The notes under the pieces: model-generated | What the model saw: only the letters and a program-made list of their open reading frames with translations | Databases searched by the model: none | Told to the model about the DNA's origin: nothing | Shown: piece by piece, positions 35,945 to 45,087 of the stretch | Position numbering within the stretch: the first letter of the stretch is position 1 | How the letters are laid out: every line of letters starts with the position of its first letter | Position numbers and translations under genes: made by a program | Source: an uncultured Phycicoccus sp. | GTDB taxonomy: Bacteria; Actinomycetota; Actinomycetes; Actinomycetales; Dermatophilaceae | Length of the DNA stretch: 64,000 nt | Reading direction: 5' to 3' | Assembly (NCBI RefSeq): GCF_947495705.1 | Contig: NZ_CANLZR010000014.1 | Location: 1-64,000, forward strand

Positions 35945-35978
35945 ACCCCCATCCTGCCCTGCCGATCGAGCCGGGGGC

Positions 35979-37622
35979 TCAGTACGTCGGGGCCGCCGGT
36001 TCACCGAGGAACTGTTCGTAGGAGTGCCAGCCGCCCTTGCGGTAGGCGGTGGACAGGGGGGTGCCGACGTAGCGGAAGTGCCAGGGCTCGCTGTTGTAGC
36101 CCGTGACGGGGGTGTAGCCGCTCTCGTAACGCAGGACGAACCCGAAGCGCCAGGCGTTGCGCTTGAGCCAGGCGCCCTGAGGGGTCGATCCGATGCAGTT
36201 GTGGACACTGCACGACGAGGTGCCGACAGGCGCGATGTCGACGCCGAGGCCGGTCTGGTGCTCGCTGTGTCCCGGTCGGGCGATCCATTGGTCGGCGTAG
36301 GCCCGGCCGTGGGTGGCGACACGGTTCCAGTACACGGAGGACTGCGTGCTGTACGAGCGGTAGCCGCTGGCGATGGCCATCCGGCCCGCACCCTCCGCGC
36401 GCGCGGCCGAGAACATCCGGGTCAGCGCCGCGGCCGCGTCGGACCGCAGCCTCGCGTTGTTGTGGTGGGCCACGTTCGGCACGACGAGCCCCGCGGGAAC
36501 GTAGGACGTCGGCCGCAGCGGGTTGCGTTTGTTGACGAGCACCCACCGGCTGGAGGCGGTGACGATGCTGCGGCAGCCCTCGAGCGTGCCGACGAGACTG
36601 CGGACCGACCCCTCGCCGCCCAGGAGCGTGACCCGGGTGGTGGTGGGTCCCGCGAGCGCGGGACGCACCGCGGCGGGGACGCAGTACGGCACGGTGAGGT
36701 ACAGCGGCCGCCGCTTCTTCCCCGCGAGGAAGGCCCCGGCCAGCCCGTCGACGACGTCGCGGCCGCTCGCCACGTACGCCGTGCCCGGCGCCAGGTCGGG
36801 GAAGGCGAGGTGGTTCACCCGGGCCGCCGCGGCGTACCGGTCCGCGCCCGAGGCCCGGGCGACGTTGGCGGCGCCGAGGATGCCCTGGAGCTGGGTCTCG
36901 ATGCCCCGCGACACCCCGGCCGGTCCGCCGGCGATGGTGATCGAGGTGATGCCGAGGTCCTCGATGAGGGTCACCGTGGCGCCGGGCAGGGTCGTTGCGG
37001 ACCCGTCGACGGTCAGCAGTGGGGCTCGCTGCGCGGCGGCGGCCGCCCCGGCGACGAGCCCGTCCGGCCACACCCTCCCGGTCGCGATCCAGGCCCGGCT
37101 CGTGCCACCGGCCGGGAACGCGTGACGCACCAGCGCCTCCGCGGTCCGGTAGCGGCTGGTGCCGGCGATGCGCCGGACGTCGGGGGCGTAGGCCTTCGCC
37201 TGGCTGAGGACCGTGCTCGACAGCGTCGACGAGGGTCCGACGACGACGATCGACCGGGGGGCGAGGCGCTTGAGCTCGGCGGCGATGCTCGAGGGGATGC
37301 CGTCGGCGCGGGTGAGCAGGACACCTCCGCCCTGGTGCACGGCTGCCGGGGTCGCGCTGAACGACTCCCAGGGCGAGGTGCCCGAGACGAGGTAGACGAC
37401 CGCCGGCGTCGTGCCCGTCGGGAAGGCCGCTCGGCTCGCCGCGGCCGAGGCCGCGTACCGGTCGGCCCCGGCGATGCGGGTGACCGAGGGCGAGGCGATG
37501 GTGGCCGCGGTCGGTGCGGAGGCGGTCACGGAGCGGTGCGGCGATGCGGCGACGGGTGCGGTGGCGGCGAGGGTGAGTACGGCCGTGCCCACGGCGACGG
37601 CTGCCGCACGGAACGACTGCAT
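35979..37622 (-). CDS. Secreted D-alanyl-D-alanine carboxypeptidase (VanY type) with cell-wall-binding repeats
   Basis: 547 aa. Signal peptide (residues 1-~26, ending PVAASP). Three repeats of the cell wall binding 2 type begin at RIAGADRYAAS (~48), RIAGTSRYRTA (~150) and RASGADRYAAA (~256). The C-terminal peptidase shows SGYRSYSTQ, GHSEHQTGLGVD and EPWHFRYVG, the zinc ligands and catalytic residues of VanY/LAS peptidases. It should trim D-Ala from peptidoglycan stem peptides while bound to the wall. Upstream are a sortase and a DUF4397 protein. Confidence 0.9.
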   Translation of the reverse strand: MQSFRAAAVAVGTAVLTLAATAPVAASPHRSVTASAPTAATIASPSVTRIAGADRYAASAAASRAAFPTGTTPAVVYLVSGTSPWESFSATPAAVHQGGGVLLTRADGIPSSIAAELKRLAPRSIVVVGPSSTLSSTVLSQAKAYAPDVRRIAGTSRYRTAEALVRHAFPAGGTSRAWIATGRVWPDGLVAGAAAAAQRAPLLTVDGSATTLPGATVTLIEDLGITSITIAGGPAGVSRGIETQLQGILGAANVARASGADRYAAAARVNHLAFPDLAPGTAYVASGRDVVDGLAGAFLAGKKRRPLYLTVPYCVPAAVRPALAGPTTTRVTLLGGEGSVRSLVGTLEGCRSIVTASSRWVLVNKRNPLRPTSYVPAGLVVPNVAHHNNARLRSDAAAALTRMFSAARAEGAGRMAIASGYRSYSTQSSVYWNRVATHGRAYADQWIARPGHSEHQTGLGVDIAPVGTSSCSVHNCIGSTPQGAWLKRNAWRFGFVLRYESGYTPVTGYNSEPWHFRYVGTPLSTAYRKGGWHSYEQFLGEPAAPTY

Positions 37623-37726
37623 CGGTGCCTCCGGTGGCGTCAGGTGGGGCTCGAGTCCACCGCTGAGTGTCTCGGGTCCCACCCCCGCGCCGCCACCGGT
37701 TTGGCGATTCTGCGCGGGCCGGGCAG

Positions 37727-38437
37727 TCAGCCCACCGGGGTCGCGGTGACGACGACGTTGTCCTCGTGGCTGCGCAGCTCGGGGATGTACTCGCCGCCAC
37801 ACGTGATGAGGACGAGGAGGGGGCGGCCGTTGCGGGCGAAGATCGTCTCGACGGGGAGGGCGCGCTTGCGCACCGCCTCCCGGCCGGTCACCTCGTAGCG
37901 GTGCTTCGTGCCGTCGGCGTCGACCACCTCGACCCGCATGCCGACCTCGGCGTTCGCGAGAGCGGCCAGCGCGCCGGGGCCGTCCTCGCGGGTGGCGACG
38001 TGGCCGGCGATGACGGTGTTGCCCTCGGGGTCGGCGGGGGCCGGCCCGAAGCGGTACCACCCGACGCTCGTCGGGGCCGCCGGGATGACCATCGCCCCGT
38101 CGGGCTCGACGCCGACGGGGCGGACCCGGGCGTCGACGTCGAGGTCGGGGATCCGCAGCCTCGTCGGGGCGGGTGCGACCTCGCTCGAGGCGGCGGCGGG
38201 CGAGGCGTCGCGGGCGGTGGCACGGACCGACGGGGTGGGGGCAGGCCCCGGGTCGGCCGCGGCGCTGGGAGTGGGAGGGTCGGCAGCGGGCGCGGACAGC
38301 GCTGCGAGCCCCTTCCCTGCGCTGGGCTCGGGGCGTCCGAGGGCCCAGCCGGCGAGGCCGAGCACGGCGAGGAGCGCCACGCATCCGGCGGCGGCCGAAC
38401 CGAGCTGCCACCGGCGGGCGGCTGTGGTGGGGGTCAT
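37727..38437 (-). CDS. Class F-type sortase
   Basis: 236 aa. One N-terminal membrane helix (residues ~12-32), a Pro/Ala linker, then the sortase barrel with catalytic His146 (VIAGHVA), Cys213 (VLITCGGEY) and Arg222 (ELRSHEDN). Sortases attach surface proteins to the wall or cross-link pilins. No pilin or LPXTG protein is adjacent. A GAGGTTG ribosome-binding site precedes the ATG, and a 15-bp-stem hairpin separates it from the upstream DUF4397 gene. Confidence 0.9.
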   Translation of the reverse strand: MTPTTAARRWQLGSAAAGCVALLAVLGLAGWALGRPEPSAGKGLAALSAPAADPPTPSAAADPGPAPTPSVRATARDASPAAASSEVAPAPTRLRIPDLDVDARVRPVGVEPDGAMVIPAAPTSVGWYRFGPAPADPEGNTVIAGHVATREDGPGALAALANAEVGMRVEVVDADGTKHRYEVTGREAVRKRALPVETIFARNGRPLLVLITCGGEYIPELRSHEDNVVVTATPVG

Positions 38438-38460
38438 CGTCAACCTCGGGGGGTGCGGAG

Positions 38461-38499
38461 ACGGGCGGCCCGGGGAGTGTCGCACCCCGGGCCGCCCGT
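38461..38499 (-). terminator. Strong intergenic hairpin (15-bp perfect stem)
   Basis: ACGGGCGGCCCGGGG (38461-38475) pairs perfectly with 38485-38499 around a 9-nt loop. It lies between the DUF4397 stop and the sortase start, both on the minus strand. No T-run follows, so it may be an actinobacterial U-less terminator, or a partial one that lowers sortase expression relative to the upstream gene. Confidence 0.65.
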
Positions 38500-38506
38500 C
38501 GCTCGG

Positions 38507-39331
38507 TCAGGCTCCGACGCGGCGAGCGCGCAGGCCCATGGCGGCCGCCGCACCGGCGGCGATCAGCGCCAGGGCGGTCAGCGCGACCGGCGTGGTGTCG
38601 GCGGCGAGGTCCGCGGTGCCCGACGGGACGCCGGACGGGGCGGAGTGCAGGCCGTCGATGGTCTGCACCGCGAGGTCCAGGGTCTGGTCCTCGGCCGAGC
38701 CGTAGGCGTAGACGACCGTCGCCACGCCCTCGGAGATGGTGACGTCGGCCGGGCCGATGACCGGGTCGGTCGTGCCGGCGAGCGCGACGGCGGCCGAGAC
38801 GGTGCCGGCCGCGAGGTCGGCCTTCTCCTCGTTGGGGTTGGTCAGGCCGCTGAACACGGCGTCGCCACCGGCGAGGATGTCGACGGCCGGTGCGGCCGCG
38901 GTGTGCCGCACGACGAGGCGGCCCTCGCCGGCGGCGGTCGGGCTCATGTCGTTGACGAACGGGGTGAGGACCGGGTTGCCCGAGTCGTCGAGGTGGGCCA
39001 CGACCGAGATGTTGGCACCGGCCGGCACCTCGACGTCGTTCAGCTCGATGGCCGGGTCACCGGCGGGGTCGTCGCCCGCGGCGAAGACGGCGAGGTTGTA
39101 CGTCCCGCCCGGGAGTGCGACCGGGTCGGTGACGGTGCCGGGCTCGAAGTCCTCGAGCAGGGCCTCCTCCGCCGAGTAGCTGTCGTCGGCGCTGCCGTAG
39201 ACGTCGACGGTGAGGTCGGGGACGCCGTGGACGACGACGACGCTGGCGTCGTCGGCCGCGGAGGCCGGAGTGATGAACAGAAGGGGGGCAGCAGCGGCCG
39301 CGGCGACCGCCGAGGCTGCGATGACTCGACG
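38507..39331 (-). CDS. Secreted DUF4397 domain protein with C-terminal membrane anchor
   Basis: 274 aa. Signal peptide (cleavage after PASA, residue ~26), then DUF4397 beginning VVVVHGVPDLTVDVY and continuing through LPGGTYNLAVFAAGDD. A C-terminal hydrophobic helix (~247-266) with a basic RARR tail follows. This has the layout of a sortase substrate but without LPXTG or LAXTG. Function unknown; such domains are found in surface-exposed proteins of Gram-positive bacteria. An AGAGAGG ribosome-binding site precedes the ATG. Confidence 0.82.
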   Translation of the reverse strand, partial: RRVIAASAVAAAAAAPLLFITPASAADDASVVVVHGVPDLTVDVYGSADDSYSAEEALLEDFEPGTVTDPVALPGGTYNLAVFAAGDDPAGDPAIELNDVEVPAGANISVVAHLDDSGNPVLTPFVNDMSPTAAGEGRLVVRHTAAAPAVDILAGGDAVFSGLTNPNEEKADLAAGTVSAAVALAGTTDPVIGPADVTISEGVATVVYAYGSAEDQTLDLAVQTIDGLHSAPSGVPSGTADLAADTTPVALTALALIAAGAAAAMGLRARRVGA

Positions 39332-39425
39332 CATGACGAACCTCTCTCGATGGGTACTGACACCACCTCTTCCGTCCGGACGCCGATCCGGATGCACTTG
39401 GGTCGAAACTTCGTCGACGTTCCTG

Positions 39426-40640
39426 TCAGGCGGTCCGTGGGGTGACCCGGCGCAGCAGCGGCTGGGACGTCGCCGCCAGGAGGGCGGCCGCACCCCCTGC
39501 GGCGACGGTGACCGCGAAGGCGCCGGGGTGTCCGTGCAGGTCGGCCAGCCGCCCGGCGACCGCCGAGCCCAGGGCGTAGCCGACGCCCGTCACCGACGCG
39601 AGCAGGGTCATCGCCGTGCCGACGCGGGCGGGCGGGACGGCGCGCTCGCCGAGGACGAAGACGCTGATCATGTACGGCGCGATGACGAAGCCGAGCACGA
39701 GCACGACGGCGAACAGGCGCGGCACGGTGTCGGTGACGAGCAGGGGCAGGGCGAGGACGGCGAGGCCGATCGCGGTCACCAGCACCCGGCCCGGGAAGCC
39801 GAAACGCGCCGGGAGACCGGCGACCGCGAGGCCGGCGATGACCGACCCGACCCCCAGCGTGGCGTGGACCAGCCCTGCGAGGCCGGGCTGCCCGGCGGCC
39901 GTCGTGAGGACGGTCGTGCCGGTCTGGACCGAGCCGAAGACCACCCCCATGAGCAGCTGGGCGAGGAGCAGGACGACGAACGTCGACGTGACGACCCGCC
40001 CCGTGACCGGGCCGGTGGGCCGGTGGGCGTGCGCGAGCCGGGCCGTGGGGTGGATGGCGAACGCGGTGCCGAACCCCAGGAGCAGGACCGCCGCGACGCC
40101 CACCGCGAGGCCGGGACTGGCGAGCACGACGACGACGCCGATGAGGGCCGGGCCCATGACGAACGAGGCCTCGTCGGCCGCCCCCTCGTACGAGAAGGCG
40201 GTCTCCATGAGGCGCGGCTGGTGCGCGCCCTGGGCCCGGGTCATCGGCCGCCACCGGACCCGCGCCAGCGGGCCGATCTGCGGCATCGCCGCGCCGGCGA
40301 GCGCGGCGGCCCCGATGACGGCGGCTGCGGACCCGTCGCCGCGGGCGATGGCGACGAGGGCGAGGAGCGCGAGACCGCCGGCGATCGACTGGACGAGGAC
40401 GACGGGGCGCTGCCCGACACGGTCGGCCAGTGCACCCGCCACCGGGGCCCCGGCGGCGTTGGCGACGGCGAGACTGCCGGCCGCGCCGCCACCGAGGCCG
40501 TAGGACCCGGTGGTGCCGGCGACGAGAAGGAGGGTGCCCATCTGGCTCATCGCCAGCGGGAGTCGCCCGACGAAGGCGACGAGGACGTAGAGGGGTCCGG
40601 CGAGGGTGAAGAGGCGCCGGTAGCTGGCAAGGGGAGACAT
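39426..40640 (-). CDS. MFS transporter
   Basis: 404 aa with about 12 hydrophobic helices. GALADRVGQRPVVLVQS after TM2 matches the major-facilitator loop motif. The N-terminal acyl-carrier-like segment seen in lipid transporters is absent, so it is best called a general efflux or uptake carrier; the substrate is not predictable. The ATG at 40640 has an AGGAAG ribosome-binding site 8 nt upstream, immediately after a three-way-junction leader RNA. Confidence 0.85.
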   Translation of the reverse strand: MSPLASYRRLFTLAGPLYVLVAFVGRLPLAMSQMGTLLLVAGTTGSYGLGGGAAGSLAVANAAGAPVAGALADRVGQRPVVLVQSIAGGLALLALVAIARGDGSAAAVIGAAALAGAAMPQIGPLARVRWRPMTRAQGAHQPRLMETAFSYEGAADEASFVMGPALIGVVVVLASPGLAVGVAAVLLLGFGTAFAIHPTARLAHAHRPTGPVTGRVVTSTFVVLLLAQLLMGVVFGSVQTGTTVLTTAAGQPGLAGLVHATLGVGSVIAGLAVAGLPARFGFPGRVLVTAIGLAVLALPLLVTDTVPRLFAVVLVLGFVIAPYMISVFVLGERAVPPARVGTAMTLLASVTGVGYALGSAVAGRLADLHGHPGAFAVTVAAGGAAALLAATSQPLLRRVTPRTA

Positions 40641-40741
40641 GGGTCGTGCTTCCTGGGTCCTGCGCCCGGGTAGGGCGAAGCGGTGGTGCGCCGAACCCGC
40701 CTCCAACGGCGCACGAGGACCCTGTGCAGCGACCCAGTCTA
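40641..40741 (-). promoter_or_regulatory. Promoter and three-way-junction 5' leader of the MFS gene (riboswitch-like)
   Basis: A TAGACT -10 box (40741-40736) predicts transcription from about 40729. The RNA can fold into a closing helix (40716-40722 with 40655-40661, 7 bp), hairpin 2 (40708-40714 with 40686-40692, 7 bp, 15-nt loop) and hairpin 3 (40673-40677 with 40663-40667, 5 bp, 5-nt loop). Junction strands are 1, 8 and 1 nt. The 3' strand of the closing helix touches the ribosome-binding site. I cannot match it to a known riboswitch class. Confidence 0.5.
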
Positions 40742-40782
40742 CCGGCCTCCGCGGCGGGTCCGGACCACGGAGGAGGGCGGCC

Positions 40783-43662
40783 TCAGGTGGAGCGGCGGGT
40801 CACCTGGGGGGCGCGGCGGATGCCGGCCGCTGCGAGCCCGGCCGCCAGCACCGGGACGAGCAGGCCGACGACGAGCAGCGGCCCCCACGGGATGACGAGG
40901 ATGCTCTCGCCGTGGACCGACTCCATGGTGAGCGGGTCCCATCCGACGCTGGTCAGCGGCCGGGCGATGGCGATGCCCGGGACGATGCCGACCGCGACCC
41001 CGAGGACGCAGCCGACGATCGCGAGGAGGAAGGCCTGCGCCGCGGCCATGACGCGCCGGGTGCCCCGGGTCGCCCCGAGGGCCGCCAGGGTCGCCTGGTC
41101 GCTCTGCTGCTCGGCCAGGGTCAGCGCCGTCGACGTCAGGGTGACGACGAGGATGAGCAGCGCGAACACCGCGAGCAGGATGCCGACGACCACCCGGTCG
41201 TCGCGCTGGAACCCGTCCTCGCGGTGAACCGTCACCTCGTCGCCGAAGGTCTGCCGGACCTGCTCGACCACCCGGTCCGGCACGGCGGCGCCCCCCACGT
41301 CGCGGATCGTCCACGACGAGACCTCGGTCTCCCAGCCGGCCGCCGTCGGGCTCCCGGCCGCGAAGGCGAGAGTGGCTCCGAGCATCCGGCCGGAGTTCTC
41401 GCGGGTGACGGGCACCCGGACGGCGGGGACGACGGTGTCGGCGTCGACGTCGAGGGTGGTGGCGCTGGGGTCCTCGGCCTGCGGGTCGACGGGGTAGCTG
41501 CCGCTGACGACCCGCACCGTGTCGCCGGTGGCTGCGGTGGTCAGCACGGGGGCGCCGTCGCGGACCCGCTGGGCGTCGGCCCCGGTCAGCTGCAGGCGGC
41601 GGACCAGCTCGTCGGCGGGGAGGACGAGCACGGTCCCCGAGCCCAGGCCCTGTGAGCCGGCGACGAGACACCGCTCGTCGGCCGCGTCGGTGGCGAGCCA
41701 GCCGAGGGTCTGCTCGGGGGTGCACCCCTGCGGGACGATGCTGACGAACCGCACGCGGTAGGGCTCGGTCGGCGGGTCGATCGACGTCATCGTCGGGTCC
41801 CCGACGAAGGTGGTGTTCGGCATGACGATCAGCCCCGGGGCGACGTCCTGGACGGTGCCGGCGTCGATCTCCTGGTCGCCCCACACCGAGAGCAGGACCT
41901 CGCCGGGGATCGTCGCGGGGAGGTACTCGAGGCGTCGCTGCTCGGTGTCGCTCTCGAGACCGGTGAGGCCGAAGGTCAGGCCCGCCACGACGGCCAGGAC
42001 GGCCGCCACCGACGGGGCGCTGCGCGCGCGGTGCCGCGCGAGGTCCCGCGCCGCCATCCGCAGCGACGTCGGCAGGTGCCCGCCGAGACGCCCGACCCCG
42101 GTGAGGACGACCGGGACGAGGAGGAGCGAGCCGACGATGAGGACGACCGCCCCGACGACGACGAACGTCTCGCCGTTGTCGGACACGACGGTCGGGGCGA
42201 TGCCGCGGAGGTCGACGACGCCGGTGCCGCCGAGGGTGAGCGCGGCCCCGACGGCGGCCAGGACGACCCCCGCGACGAAGACGGCCACGCTGGGCCGCGG
42301 CGAGACGCTCTGGCCCCGCATGACCCCGACGATGTCGAGCCGGCCGAGCCGCCGGGCGGGGATGAGGGCGGCGACGAGCGTGGAGGCGGTGGCGCAGGCG
42401 GCGACGGCGAGCAACGTGGGGACCTGCACGTCGAAGGGGCCGGGGAACGGCGGGTAGGCGGCGTCCGCGGTCCACCGCACCACGCCGTACGCGGCGAGCA
42501 CGCCGAGGATGACGCCGAGGACGGCGGACGTGACCCCGAGGACGAGTGCCTGGGCCAGCACGGTGCGGCGTAGTACGGGCGTGTGGGCGCCGTTGCTCGC
42601 GGCGAGCGCCAGGGTGCGACGCTGCCGGGTGGCGCTGACCGCGAACGCCGGCCCGACGAGGAGGGTCGTCGAGACCAGGAGCATGACTGCCGCGAGGGCG
42701 ACCATCAGACCGGTCCGCTGCCCGTCCGAGGCCGACATGTCGCGCAGTGACTCCGGCAGCTCGGCGGTGGCGGGCGGGTTCCGCAGCACGTCGGCCGAGG
42801 TGACCCGGAAGCCGTACTCGTTGAGGGTCTGGACGTCCGTCCAGGTCACCGGGTCGTCCCCGAGCACGATCCACGCTCCGTTGCCGACGACCCCCTGGCT
42901 GACCGGCCCCGCGGTGACGATGCCCGGAGCGGACCAGGTCTCGAGGGCGCGCGCGGTGCCGACGATGGTGAGGGTGCGCTCGACCCCGTCGAGGGAGGCG
43001 GCGACGGAGCCGGTGTCCGGGAGGTCCCGGGCGGTCCACGCACCGGTCACGAGCACCTCGAGCGGGGCCGACGGGTCGGACGCCGGTGGCGCCGGCCAGC
43101 GACCCGACTCGAGCCGGAGCTTGTCACCGAGCCCGATACGTCCGTCGAGCGCGAGACCCTCGAGCGAGATGCGCCGGTCGCCGACCGAGGTCCGGACCCC
43201 GAAGCGCTCGTAGGGGGCGACCGAGGACCCGACGAGCCGGGCGACCGCGTCGGCGTTGCCGAAGGCCGACTGCTGGCGGTCGTAGCCCGGGATGGGCCGT
43301 GCTTCGCGGTCGAACTGGAAGGACCCGGCGTGTGGCTCGGGCAGGTGCGCGAGGGCGAAGTCCTCGGGACCCTCCAGCAGCGCCTGCCCGGTGCCCATCG
43401 CCGATGGGATCCGCTCGGGCCCGGTGACGTCGGAGGTGTACGCCAGCGTCACGACGGCCGAGAGCAGCAGCGCGGGCAGCAGCACCATGACGACGACGAG
43501 GGCGGAGCGCCCCCGGTGCCGGCGGACGTCCCGGCGCGCCATCCGCAGCGCGACCGCCCAGGAGGCGCGCCACTGGGCGTACCGGCCCGGCTCGGACGTC
43601 GCCGACGCGGGGCGCCCGTGGGTGACCGACGCCTCGGCACGGGGTGGCGCCTCGGTGCTCAT
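40783..43662 (-). CDS. ABC transporter permease with two FtsX-like domains
   Basis: 959 aa. An N-terminal basic segment and TM1 (LVVVMVLLPALLLSAVV, ~55-72) precede a large external domain (~75-300). Then come three helices (~310-440), a helix pair (~455-520), a second external domain (~545-790) and a final FtsX block containing LAALGATRGTRRVM (~835). This is the FtsX/LolC type that extracts or exports lipids or peptides, or senses them. ATGA coupling with the ATPase gene shows they form one exporter. Confidence 0.87.
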   Translation of the reverse strand: MSTEAPPRAEASVTHGRPASATSEPGRYAQWRASWAVALRMARRDVRRHRGRSALVVVMVLLPALLLSAVVTLAYTSDVTGPERIPSAMGTGQALLEGPEDFALAHLPEPHAGSFQFDREARPIPGYDRQQSAFGNADAVARLVGSSVAPYERFGVRTSVGDRRISLEGLALDGRIGLGDKLRLESGRWPAPPASDPSAPLEVLVTGAWTARDLPDTGSVAASLDGVERTLTIVGTARALETWSAPGIVTAGPVSQGVVGNGAWIVLGDDPVTWTDVQTLNEYGFRVTSADVLRNPPATAELPESLRDMSASDGQRTGLMVALAAVMLLVSTTLLVGPAFAVSATRQRRTLALAASNGAHTPVLRRTVLAQALVLGVTSAVLGVILGVLAAYGVVRWTADAAYPPFPGPFDVQVPTLLAVAACATASTLVAALIPARRLGRLDIVGVMRGQSVSPRPSVAVFVAGVVLAAVGAALTLGGTGVVDLRGIAPTVVSDNGETFVVVGAVVLIVGSLLLVPVVLTGVGRLGGHLPTSLRMAARDLARHRARSAPSVAAVLAVVAGLTFGLTGLESDTEQRRLEYLPATIPGEVLLSVWGDQEIDAGTVQDVAPGLIVMPNTTFVGDPTMTSIDPPTEPYRVRFVSIVPQGCTPEQTLGWLATDAADERCLVAGSQGLGSGTVLVLPADELVRRLQLTGADAQRVRDGAPVLTTAATGDTVRVVSGSYPVDPQAEDPSATTLDVDADTVVPAVRVPVTRENSGRMLGATLAFAAGSPTAAGWETEVSSWTIRDVGGAAVPDRVVEQVRQTFGDEVTVHREDGFQRDDRVVVGILLAVFALLILVVTLTSTALTLAEQQSDQATLAALGATRGTRRVMAAAQAFLLAIVGCVLGVAVGIVPGIAIARPLTSVGWDPLTMESVHGESILVIPWGPLLVVGLLVPVLAAGLAAAGIRRAPQVTRRST

Positions 43663-44387
43663 CGGGCACCGTCGGCGGCCAGCAGGTCCTCGGCGCGCTC
43701 GGCGCCCCCGGTGGAGTCGACGACCCGGCCGTCGCGCAGGAAGACGACCCGGTCGGCCCATGCGGCGTGCCGGGCCTCGTGGGTGACGAGCAGGCCGGCG
43801 ACGCCGTCGTCGCAGCGCTCGCGCAGAACCCGGAGCACCTCCTCGCCGGTGTGGCTGTCCAGCGCACCGGTGGGCTCGTCGGCGAGGACGAACCGGCGGG
43901 ACCCGACGAGGGCCCGGGCGATCGCGACGCGCTGTTGCTGGCCCCCGGACATCTGGTCGGGGTAGCGGTCCGAGAGGTCCATGAGGTCCATCAGACCCAG
44001 CGTGTGCCGGGCCTGGCGGCGCGCGAGGCGGGCCCGGGTGCCGTCGAGCTCGAGCGGCAGGGCGACGTTCTCGGCGGCGGTGAGGCTGGGGATGAGGTTG
44101 TAGTCCTGGAAGACGAACCCCATCCGGCGGCGGCGCAGCTTCGCGAGGTCCCGGGGTGCGAGGGTGACGAGGTCCTCCCCGCCGATCGTCACCGTGCCGC
44201 CGGTCGGCCGGTCGAGCCCACCGGCCACGTTGAGCAGGGTCGACTTGCCGGAGCCGCTGGGACCCATGACGGCGACGAGCTCGCCGGGGTGGATCTCGAG
44301 CGAGACCCCGTCGAGCGCGGTCACCGCGGTCTCGCCGGCGCCGTGGACCCGGGTGACGTCGGTGAGGACGACGTGCGGAGCGGTCAT
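43659..44387 (-). CDS. ABC transporter ATPase (LolD/MacB type)
   Basis: 242 aa. Walker A GPSGSGKST, Q-loop VFQDYNLIPSLTAAENV, signature MSGGQQQR, Walker B FVLADEPTGALDS and the switch His in LLVTHE. It powers the FtsX-type permease encoded downstream (ATGA overlap). Its own start overlaps the PadR stop (ATGA), so regulator, ATPase and permease are translated in sequence. Confidence 0.92.
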   Translation of the reverse strand: MTAPHVVLTDVTRVHGAGETAVTALDGVSLEIHPGELVAVMGPSGSGKSTLLNVAGGLDRPTGGTVTIGGEDLVTLAPRDLAKLRRRRMGFVFQDYNLIPSLTAAENVALPLELDGTRARLARRQARHTLGLMDLMDLSDRYPDQMSGGQQQRVAIARALVGSRRFVLADEPTGALDSHTGEEVLRVLRERCDDGVAGLLVTHEARHAAWADRVVFLRDGRVVDSTGGAERAEDLLAADGAR

Positions 44388-45034
44388 GACAGGTTCCCCT
44401 CGTGGGCGGCCGGCACGAGGTCGGCGGGTGCTGGTGCATCGGTGGCGCGCAGGCGCGCGGTGCGGGCGGTGGCGACGGCGTGCCGGGCCAGGACCGACTC
44501 GACGTGGTCGAGCCAGCGGACCTCGGCCTCGGCCGCGAAGACGAGGTTCTCGAGGACGAGCAGCCAGGCCAGCCCGTGCTCGGCGTCGGCGTGGTCGGGA
44601 CCGGCGCCGGCGCCCTCCGCCCGCTCGAGGGCGTCGCGCTTGAGCCGGGTGAGGTCGCGGAGGTGGCGCAGGGTCGAGGTGCGCTGGCTCTGGACCACCC
44701 GGTGGACGTCGACGCCGGGGGCGGTCACCGCGAGCGCGAGCTTGATGGTCAGCTCGTCGCGCGGGGTGCTCGTCCGGTCGACGGGGGTCGTCCACCACGT
44801 GGCCAGCTCGGCGACGCCCGCGTCGGTGAGCCGGTACGAGATGCGTCCCTCGGCATCGGCCTCCTCGTCCTGGGCGACGAGGCCGTCGCGGACGAGCCGC
44901 TCGAGCGTCGTGTAGACCTGCCCGACGTTGAGCGGCCAGGTGCCGCCGGTGCGCTGCTCGAAGTCGGAGCGCAGCCGGGCCCCGTAGGACGGGCCCTCGG
45001 CGAGGAGGGCCATGAGGCCGAGGCGGACCGACAT
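44384..45034 (-). CDS. PadR-family transcriptional regulator
   Basis: 216 aa. Winged-helix domain (LGLMALLAEGPSYGARLRSDFE, VGQVYTTLERLVRDGLV) followed by a C-terminal helical dimerisation domain (~90-195). PadR proteins repress exporter operons and release DNA on binding a drug or phenolic compound. It is the first gene of its exporter operon, so autoregulation is expected, and two identical palindromes lie just upstream. Confidence 0.9.
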   Translation of the reverse strand: MSVRLGLMALLAEGPSYGARLRSDFEQRTGGTWPLNVGQVYTTLERLVRDGLVAQDEEADAEGRISYRLTDAGVAELATWWTTPVDRTSTPRDELTIKLALAVTAPGVDVHRVVQSQRTSTLRHLRDLTRLKRDALERAEGAGAGPDHADAEHGLAWLLVLENLVFAAEAEVRWLDHVESVLARHAVATARTARLRATDAPAPADLVPAAHEGNLS

Positions 45035-45055
45035 GAGGACCTGCTCCCTCCGGCT

Positions 45056-45069
45056 GTATACCGGGTATT
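45056..45069. promoter_or_regulatory. PadR operator candidate, copy 1
   Basis: GTATACCGGGTATT contains the perfect palindrome ATACC-G-GGTAT (45058-45068). It lies 22-35 bp upstream of the padR start codon and is repeated exactly 33 bp away. Confidence 0.7.
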
Positions 45070-45087
45070 CCGTGCGAACGAGAGATA

